This document shows positions 1-5,150 of a DNA stretch of 5,150 bases, in pieces (within the stretch, counting starts at the first letter, position 1; each line of letters starts with the position of its first letter). This DNA is from Pseudobdellovibrionaceae bacterium (GTDB taxonomy: Bacteria > Bdellovibrionota > Bdellovibrionia > Bdellovibrionales > JAMPXM01), in assembly GCA_016791465.1 (NCBI GenBank), contig JAEUWE010000083.1, forward strand, positions 1-5,150, given 5' to 3'. The position numbers were made by a program, and so were the translations under genes. The notes beneath the pieces were generated by a model. That model saw only the letters and a program-made list of their open reading frames with translations. It did no database searches and was not told where the DNA came from.

Positions 1-1673
1 AGCATCGAGAGAAAGAGACGCAGCACCTTATTTCTCTACTGACGACGCATCACACATTTTTCTTTCGAGAGTACGAGCATTTTGAGCATCTTTCGAGCGA
101 TGCGCTGCCTCGCCTTGTCGCACATCTGCGTCGAATCGGTCGAAAGTCGATACGCGTACTCTCGGCGGCGTGCTCAAAAGGCCATGAGGTCTACAGTCTC
201 GCGATGTATCTCAAGCGTCATCTTCCACCTGATTTTAGTTATGAGGTTGTTGGTGGCGATATCTGCGAAGAGTCTGTTGAGTTTGCAAAGAATGGTGTTT
301 ATCGCTGGGACGAGGTGAAAACGATTCCAGCTGAGTTTTTGAACGGCAATTGGATTCGCGGCACAGGTGCAATTTCGGACTTTGCGAAAATCAGTGAGTC
401 AGTCAAGCAGCACACAAAGTTTGAGTCGATGAACTTAATCGCGCTGGGCCAGCAGAAAGCCGCCGAGAAGTACGATCTCATCCTCTGTCGGAATGTCTTT
501 ATCTACTTTGAACGCGAGCAGGTGAAGAACTCTGTCAAAGGACTGCTGGACCGCCTGCATTCGCATGGCGAGTTGATACTGGGGGTTTCTGAGAGCTTGG
601 CGGGACTTGAATTGCCGATCGAATCGATTGGGCCATCGGTTTATCGACCGGCCAGCGGCGAAGTCATGAGCGCAAGTCGTTCGGTCGCGCGGACGCCAGC
701 TCAGCCGTCATCCCCTTCGCCGACATCGGTGCCAGCACCGCCGATCGCCGTCAGCGCACCGCCGACTCCTTCGCTCCCGATCTCTGTTTTTGCGATCGAC
801 GATTCTCCGACCATCTTAAAGCTCGTTGAACGTCTTTGTCGTGAGAACGGCTTTCAGTTTTTAGGATCGGCACCGGATGGGCAGAAGGCCTTGCAAATAC
901 TGACTGGCCCCGGCGCACCCAAGCCTTCGGTTATCACGCTCGATTTGCATATGCCGGTAATGGGTGGAGTCGACTTTTTAAAGGCATTTGAGTTGAAGAA
1001 TCAGATTCCGGTTGTTGTCGTCAGTTCGGTCAATCGAGAGGATCTAAGCTTGGCGCAGGAAGCCCTCAAGCTCGGCGCTCGTGACTATGTTGAAAAACCT
1101 GCGATGGATCGATGGGCGGAAACGACCAAAGAACTCGTGGCGAAGATACGCGCCATGACTCGTGCGGCTCAATCGGGCCAGCTGATTCAGGGGCCAACCG
1201 AAATGGACAAAGCCTTTGCAGGATCAACGACGAACACCCTGCGAGCTGAAGTTTCGCGCCGTTGGGTGATCCTGACGAAGCATGAAAACAGAGCCCGTGC
1301 CATCGAGTTCGCGGAAAAGAATAAATCGAGAATCTCAGGCGTGATCATTCTTGGGCACACCGGCGGTTCAATTAAAGAACTCTCGTGTCCGGTTATGGGA
1401 GTTCCAGAGTCGAAACGATGGTTGGAGACGACTAAGGCTCGAGAGAAGTGTATGATGGTGATTGGGGACTACGCCGAAGAGTTTCAATCCATTCTTGTGT
1501 TGTCACAGGCCTCAAGAATATTGATTGAAGAGACCTCTCGTTCGACGGCCGCGGCAAAGGCTCTGCGTGAACTCTTCAAGGCTCGTTTTGATATGTATCC
1601 GTTGCAGAGTTTTGCCTACGAGGCAGATCGGAGAGTTCTAGCTGATGCCAACGTGGCGAAGAGGGCCGCATGA
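1..1673 (+). CDS. cheR: CheR-type chemoreceptor methyltransferase fused to a CheB-like receiver and an unassigned C-terminal domain (5' end missing)
   Basis: CheR transfers methyl groups from S-adenosylmethionine to glutamates of chemoreceptors in the cytoplasm. The frame is open from the window edge (first whole codon at 3, counted as residue 1; 556 residues visible). About 75 N-terminal residues should be missing, judging from Salmonella CheR Arg98, which corresponds to Arg22 here. Visible CheR motifs are TFFFRE (18-23), SAM motif SAACSKGHE (54-62), GGDI (84-87), IRGTG (118-122), MNLI (143-146), CRNVFIYF (162-169) and GVSES (194-198). A Pro/Ser-rich linker spans about 220-258. A receiver follows at about 260-385 with the acidic pair D266/D267, phospho-acceptor D314, S341/S342 and K365. 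Residues 411-556 match nothing I recognise. The ATG at 204 (residue 68) lies inside the SAM-binding region and cannot be the true start. The stop overlaps the cheB start by ATGA. I am confident of the CheR and receiver assignments; the role of the C-terminus is unknown. Confidence 0.93.
   Translation, partial: HREKETQHLISLLTTHHTFFFREYEHFEHLSSDALPRLVAHLRRIGRKSIRVLSAACSKGHEVYSLAMYLKRHLPPDFSYEVVGGDICEESVEFAKNGVYRWDEVKTIPAEFLNGNWIRGTGAISDFAKISESVKQHTKFESMNLIALGQQKAAEKYDLILCRNVFIYFEREQVKNSVKGLLDRLHSHGELILGVSESLAGLELPIESIGPSVYRPASGEVMSASRSVARTPAQPSSPSPTSVPAPPIAVSAPPTPSLPISVFAIDDSPTILKLVERLCRENGFQFLGSAPDGQKALQILTGPGAPKPSVITLDLHMPVMGGVDFLKAFELKNQIPVVVVSSVNREDLSLAQEALKLGARDYVEKPAMDRWAETTKELVAKIRAMTRAAQSGQLIQGPTEMDKAFAGSTTNTLRAEVSRRWVILTKHENRARAIEFAEKNKSRISGVIILGHTGGSIKELSCPVMGVPESKRWLETTKAREKCMMVIGDYAEEFQSILVLSQASRILIEETSRSTAAAKALRELFKARFDMYPLQSFAYEADRRVLADANVAKRAA
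1658..1673 (+). promoter_or_regulatory. Shine-Dalgarno and ATGA start/stop overlap coupling cheR to cheB
   Basis: The core GAGG at 1661-1664 lies 5 nt before the ATG at 1670. That ATG shares the bases ATGA with the TGA stop of the upstream gene (1671-1673). This arrangement supports 1670 as the cheB start and suggests that ribosomes finishing the methyltransferase reinitiate on cheB, keeping the two antagonistic enzymes in proportion. The coupling is inferred; the overlap and purine-rich site are seen directly. Confidence 0.75.
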
Positions 1674-3067
1674 AAGTCTATCGATTCCGATCAGGAGTCG
1701 TTTTGGCTTTGATCGACCGCAAGGTGCCTCAGCGATCTCGGCTGCTTTGTTTTGCGGCTCCGGTCAATTGGACTGACGTCGAAAGACAGTTGCGTACCGA
1801 AGGTCAAGATCGGGTCATCAAAGCTGTTGTGACAGAATCGGATGAAGCCGCTTTAAAGGCGTCGATGTCGAGAGTGGGTCTTGGCATTGATAGAATGCGA
1901 ACCTTGAAGAACGGTGACATTCGCGAATTGAAGCTCGAGCTGGCAACTGGTCGTTTTCTAATTGAGAACGCGGACTCTTCAAAGAATGTAATGGCTGTTC
2001 CGACGACGAACCGAAAAGAAGCGGGCCCCAAAGAAGTTAAAGTTCTCATAGTCGACGATTCAAAGGCCATGCGCCTCGTGCTTCGGAAGATGTTGGAGTC
2101 GGAAAAGTTGATCAAGGTGATCGGCGAGGCCGAGAAGCCGAGCGAAGCTCTAAAATTTCTCGAGGGAGCTGTTAAGCCGGATGTCATCACACTCGACATC
2201 CAAATGCCGGAGATGTCCGGAGTTGAGCTCTTTAAGGTCATTCACGCACGCTACGCCATTCCGTCAGTTATGGTTTCGTCGATCGGACTGAATCAGGGGC
2301 ATGAAGTCATGGATGCCCTTGAGGCCGGAGCTTTTGACTATTTTCAAAAGCCTGAGATGAGTGAAGTTGCTCAGCGTGGACGCGCTCTTCAGGAGATGCT
2401 GTTGCAGGCGGCGGTCAGTCGGCGGCATCAGACGAAACAGCGCGATCGTCGCGATGTTTCCGGTCTTACGAAAGTCACTCTTCTCGCAGGGGCTGGCGAT
2501 CTCATCGCCATTGGCGCAAGTACAGGCGGCACCGAAGCCATTCGGCGCTTGTTTGAACGGCTTCCGCCAGAGATTCCGCCGATTGTTGTTGTTCAACATA
2601 TTCCTCCTTACTTTTCTGCGGCGTTTGCCGACCGCCTTAATCGCTTATTCTCCTTTGAAGTTCGCGAAGCTCGAGATGGCGATGAGGTGAAGCGTGGTGT
2701 GGTTCTCATTGCACCAGGAGGGTTGCACATGACCGTCGAGAAGAAAGATGGTCGTCTTTTTGCTCGCGTGCAAGATGGCGCAACGGTCAATCGTTTCAAA
2801 CCCTCTGTCGACGTTCTCTTTAACTCGGTTGCCAAAGTGCTTGGAGACAAAGCGACCGGAATTATTCTTACAGGAATGGGAGAAGATGGCGCGAAGGGGC
2901 TGCTCGAGATGAAGCGCATGGGAGCCCGCACGATAGGTCAGGATGAGGGATCCTCCGTCGTTTACGGAATGCCGCGAGCTGCCGCGGAGCTTGGCGCCGT
3001 CGACGAGGTTGCGCCACTCGATGAGATCGCAAGTCTACTATCGCAAGCACGTACTCGAGCGGCCTAG
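1670..3067 (+). CDS. cheB: CheB chemotaxis protein-glutamate methylesterase/deamidase with an N-terminal CheD-like extension
   Basis: CheB hydrolyses receptor methyl-glutamates and deamidates receptor glutamines; CheA-dependent phosphorylation of its receiver activates it. The product is 465 aa, against about 350 for a standard CheB. The receiver at about 121-240 has D129/D130, phospho-acceptor D176 in ITLDIQMP, S203/S204 and K227. A charged linker (about 241-273) leads to the methylesterase domain (about 275-458) with catalytic S284 in GASTGG, H310 in VVQHIPP and D406 in GMGEDG. The intervals D176-S284-H310-D406 (108, 26, 96) equal those I recall for Salmonella CheB (D56, S164, H190, D286), so the enzyme core looks intact and active. 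Residues 1-105 are extra. Their end, with G70-L71-G72 followed by LATGRFLI (91-98), resembles the CheD C-terminus, but the CheD catalytic Cys and His are not evident. An in-frame ATG at 1991 would give a standard-length CheB, but it has no good ribosome-binding site. Overlaps the preceding gene by 4 bp and the convergent helicase gene by 4 bp. Confidence 0.96.
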   Translation: MKVYRFRSGVVLALIDRKVPQRSRLLCFAAPVNWTDVERQLRTEGQDRVIKAVVTESDEAALKASMSRVGLGIDRMRTLKNGDIRELKLELATGRFLIENADSSKNVMAVPTTNRKEAGPKEVKVLIVDDSKAMRLVLRKMLESEKLIKVIGEAEKPSEALKFLEGAVKPDVITLDIQMPEMSGVELFKVIHARYAIPSVMVSSIGLNQGHEVMDALEAGAFDYFQKPEMSEVAQRGRALQEMLLQAAVSRRHQTKQRDRRDVSGLTKVTLLAGAGDLIAIGASTGGTEAIRRLFERLPPEIPPIVVVQHIPPYFSAAFADRLNRLFSFEVREARDGDEVKRGVVLIAPGGLHMTVEKKDGRLFARVQDGATVNRFKPSVDVLFNSVAKVLGDKATGIILTGMGEDGAKGLLEMKRMGARTIGQDEGSSVVYGMPRAAAELGAVDEVAPLDEIASLLSQARTRAA

Positions 3068-3068
3068 G
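3063..3068. other. Palindromic CCTAGG at the overlapping stops of convergent genes
   Basis: The central CTAG (3064-3067) is read as the TAG stop of cheB on the + strand (3065-3067) and as the TAG stop of the helicase on the - strand (3066-3064). The two genes therefore overlap tail to tail by 4 bp, with no intergenic space. No strong intrinsic terminator is visible here, so transcripts from either side probably run some way into the opposing gene. Confidence 0.9.
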
Positions 3069-5150
3069 TCTTCTCCAGGCGGGCGTACTTCGCAACAAAC
3101 TTTTTGATGGTGTTGTCGGCAAAGACGACGGTCACCTTTTGTTCTTCTCCTGAACCCTCGACCTGCAGAATCTGTCCAACGCCATAGGATGGATGACGGA
3201 CGCGAATTCCTTTGCGGAAATCGGTTTGGCTTCGACCGCCCGACGCGTCTCCGTCGTAGTCCGGAAAGCTCTGATCCATGAATGACTCGGGCTTCATCAG
3301 TGGGTGGCCAGCGGAAGTTCCGGCTTGGCCGCCGCCTCCCCAACGATCAAGAAAGCGCGGACGAGCTGAAACAGAGGAGCTCACGACAACGCCTTCTTTC
3401 GGCAGTTCTTTTAAAAACCGGCTAGGCGGATTCATTTGGTCCTGTCCCCAGACCTTGCGCATGCGGCAATGAGTGAGGACAAGTTTCTGCTCCGCGCGAG
3501 TCATGCCGACGTAGCAGAGGCGCCGTTCTTCTTCGATTTCAGTGGGATCGTTTGAGTCCGTCGCGCGACCACTGGGAAAGAGGCCTTCCTCGCAGCCGAC
3601 GATAAAGACCACAGGGTACTCAAGGCCTTTCGAAATATGCAGCGTCATCATGGTGACGGCTTTTGTCGAGGCGTTCTCGGTTTCATCCAGATCGCTGACC
3701 AAGGCCATCTCCTCAAGGAACGCCTGCAGGTGCCCCTCTTCGCCGCGCTCCTCGGTGAATTTGGAGATCGCGTTCTGGAGTTCTTCCAAGTTTTCAAGGC
3801 GAGCTTCGGCTTCAGGCGTGTCTTCAGTTTTGAGGCGTTTTGCGTACTCGGTACGGTCGACGACAGCGATTGAAAGTTCGGGCATTGAGAGCGAATGCGC
3901 ATCGGTGCGCAGACCCTCGAGTAGATTCAAAAAGCCGCGAAGTTTACTCGTTGTTCCCGCGTTAAACTCCCGACCGTCGACGGCAACGCTTGCCGCTTCG
4001 ATCATCGATAGCTGTTTTTCATTCGCAAGTTGCTCGAGGCGATCGACAGTGGTTTTTCCGATACCGCGGGCTGGGACATTGATAATTCGTTTAAAGCTCA
4101 CATCGTCGACTGGATTCAGAATCAGTTTCAAATAGGCCAGGATGTCCTTCACCTCCATGCGATCGTAGAACTTCATGCCGCCGACGATCCGATAGGGAAT
4201 CGAACGTGAGCGGAACTGTTCTTCGAGCACTCGGCTCTGTGCGTTGGTCCGATAGAAAACGGCGATATCTTCAGGCGAGGTTTCGCTTTCGCGCAAGAGC
4301 CGCGAGATCTCGTTTACGACGTATCGAGCTTCATCGTACTCGTTGTTCTCTTCGCGTACGATGATCGGTTCGCCATCATCGTTATTGGTGAACAGAGTCT
4401 TATCTTTGCGTTGAGTGTTGTTGCGAATCACATTGGTCGCAGCATTGATGATGGTTTTCGTAGATCGATAGTTCTCCTCAAGCTTTACGACCGTCGCATT
4501 AGGAAAGTCTTTTTCAAACGACAGAATGTTTTGAATGTCAGCTCCGCGCCAGGAGTAGATCGACTGGTCCTCGTCACCCACAACACAGAGGTTCTGGTGG
4601 CCGTCGGCGAGCATGCGGATGATTTTGTACTGGACCGAGTTCGTGTCTTGATACTCGTCGACCATGATATAGCGGAAACGACCTCGGTAGTGATCGAGGA
4701 TATCGGGATAATCGCGAAACAGCTCATGAGTTTTAATCAGAAGATCGCTAAAATCGAGTGCGTTCGCGCGTTTCATTTCCGCTTCATAACGTGTAAAGAC
4801 AGCAAGCTGTTGCGGATCCATCAAGTGCGAGCGGTTCTTGACGTCGTTTGGTGTGTAGCCGTCGGTTTTGACGGCGTTGATTCGCGACGCAAAGACTTTG
4901 GCTGGGTAGAGCTTATCGTCAATGCCAAGAGCAGCGATGACCTTTTTGATCATCGAGAGCTGATCAGAAGTGTCGTAGATCCCAAAGAAGGGTTTGTAGT
5001 CGAGAAGTTCAATATGCTCTCGCAAAAGGCGTGCACCGATGGAGTGGAACGTCGAAATCCACATGCGTCCTTGTGTGGCCATTCCGAGTTGACGAAGTAG
5101 AACTTCAGTTCGCGCCTCCATTTCGCGCGCGGCTTTATTGGTGAAAGTCA
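3064..5150 (-). CDS. pcrA: PcrA/UvrD-type superfamily 1A ATP-dependent 3'-5' DNA helicase (N-terminus missing)
   Basis: This family translocates 3' to 5' on single-stranded DNA using ATP and acts in nucleotide-excision and mismatch repair, replication restart and transcription-coupled repair. The frame is open to the window edge: before the ATG at 5121 it encodes TFTNKAARE, the conserved helicase motif Ia, so that ATG is internal. Taking T at 5148 as residue 1, 694 residues are visible: motif Ia 1-10, Ib TFHS 33-36, II DEYQDTN 164-170, III GDEDQSIYSWRGAD 191-204, IV ENYRST 225-230, V TLHISKGLE 502-510, VI VGMTRAEQKL 547-556 with the arginine finger at R551. Walker A lies outside the window; about 60 residues should be missing from a total near 750. 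A Gly/Ser-rich linker (about 600-640) precedes a Tudor-like C-terminal domain (about 643-692, core VRHPSYGVGQIL, VVFADN, KYARLEK), which in PcrA/UvrD contacts RNA polymerase. Rep is less likely because of this C-terminal domain. The name could equally be uvrD. Confidence 0.96.
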   Translation of the reverse strand, partial: TFTNKAAREMEARTEVLLRQLGMATQGRMWISTFHSIGARLLREHIELLDYKPFFGIYDTSDQLSMIKKVIAALGIDDKLYPAKVFASRINAVKTDGYTPNDVKNRSHLMDPQQLAVFTRYEAEMKRANALDFSDLLIKTHELFRDYPDILDHYRGRFRYIMVDEYQDTNSVQYKIIRMLADGHQNLCVVGDEDQSIYSWRGADIQNILSFEKDFPNATVVKLEENYRSTKTIINAATNVIRNNTQRKDKTLFTNNDDGEPIIVREENNEYDEARYVVNEISRLLRESETSPEDIAVFYRTNAQSRVLEEQFRSRSIPYRIVGGMKFYDRMEVKDILAYLKLILNPVDDVSFKRIINVPARGIGKTTVDRLEQLANEKQLSMIEAASVAVDGREFNAGTTSKLRGFLNLLEGLRTDAHSLSMPELSIAVVDRTEYAKRLKTEDTPEAEARLENLEELQNAISKFTEERGEEGHLQAFLEEMALVSDLDETENASTKAVTMMTLHISKGLEYPVVFIVGCEEGLFPSGRATDSNDPTEIEEERRLCYVGMTRAEQKLVLTHCRMRKVWGQDQMNPPSRFLKELPKEGVVVSSSVSARPRFLDRWGGGGQAGTSAGHPLMKPESFMDQSFPDYDGDASGGRSQTDFRKGIRVRHPSYGVGQILQVEGSGEEQKVTVVFADNTIKKFVAKYARLEKT

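Noticed and set aside
204..206. ATG at 204 as the start of the methyltransferase gene
   Set aside because: The upstream frame is open to the window edge and encodes TFFFRE and most of the SAM-binding motif, so the ATG is internal.
82..318. A short + strand open frame overlapping the start region of cheR
   Set aside because: It is in another frame from the clear CheR coding sequence, which continues through this region with recognisable motifs.
1233..1670. CheD or degenerate CheB methylesterase identity for the C-terminus of the CheR protein
   Set aside because: There are only weak local resemblances (a TGG in a GHTGGS segment, and a helix before the end). The order of elements does not match either family and no catalytic set is visible, so I left it unassigned.
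1658..1676. Programmed -1 frameshift fusing CheR and CheB
   Set aside because: No slippery heptamer or strong downstream stem is apparent at the junction, and a good ribosome-binding site with an ATG explains cheB expression.
1804..2931. Several - strand open frames opposite cheB
   Set aside because: The + strand here encodes an intact receiver and methylesterase with all catalytic residues; the antisense frames have no recognisable features.
3062..3080. Hairpin GCCT...AGGC as a terminator between the convergent genes
   Set aside because: The stem is only 4 bp with an 11-nt loop and no following U-tract on either strand.
4411..5100. Long + strand open frame antisense to the helicase
   Set aside because: It is a mirror of the strongly conserved helicase coding frame, with no domain, no plausible start context and no family resemblance.

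Overview
The window is almost completely coding. It holds two chemotaxis adaptation genes on the + strand and, convergent to them, a DNA-repair/replication helicase on the - strand. Both outer genes run off the window edges. I see no RNA genes, mobile elements, CRISPR arrays or long repeats, and no non-coding stretch of any length.

Layout. (1) Positions 1-1673, +: the 3' part of a CheR-type chemoreceptor methyltransferase gene. The catalytic domain is followed by a Pro/Ser-rich linker, a complete CheB-like receiver domain and about 145 residues I cannot assign. The first in-frame ATG, at 204, is not the start: the frame is open back to the window edge and encodes the conserved N-terminal CheR motifs. 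(2) Positions 1670-3067, +: cheB, a receiver plus methylesterase with an intact catalytic triad and an extra N-terminal block of about 105 residues that resembles a shortened CheD without its catalytic Cys/His. The two genes overlap by ATGA and are probably translationally coupled. (3) Positions 3064-5150, -: a PcrA/UvrD-type superfamily 1A helicase. Only its N-terminus, including the Walker A motif, lies outside the window. The tails of genes 2 and 3 overlap by 4 bp at the palindrome CTAG, which supplies both stop codons.

How the genes work together. CheR methylates and CheB demethylates (and deamidates) glutamates on chemoreceptors, which sets the adaptation state. In most bacteria only CheB is phosphorylated by CheA. 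Here both enzymes carry a receiver with all the key residues, so both arms may be under phosphorelay control. The additional blocks, at the C-terminus of the CheR protein and the N-terminus of CheB, meet at the gene junction and are the least ordinary part of the window. The helicase is a housekeeping neighbour with no evident link to chemotaxis.

Organism. A Gram-negative, chemotactic, probably flagellated bacterium with moderate GC content. The rearranged CheR/CheB architectures and the helicase motif wording (for example LHISKG in motif V) make me think of Bdellovibrionota or another delta-proteobacterial-type lineage. This is inference from general familiarity, not a search.
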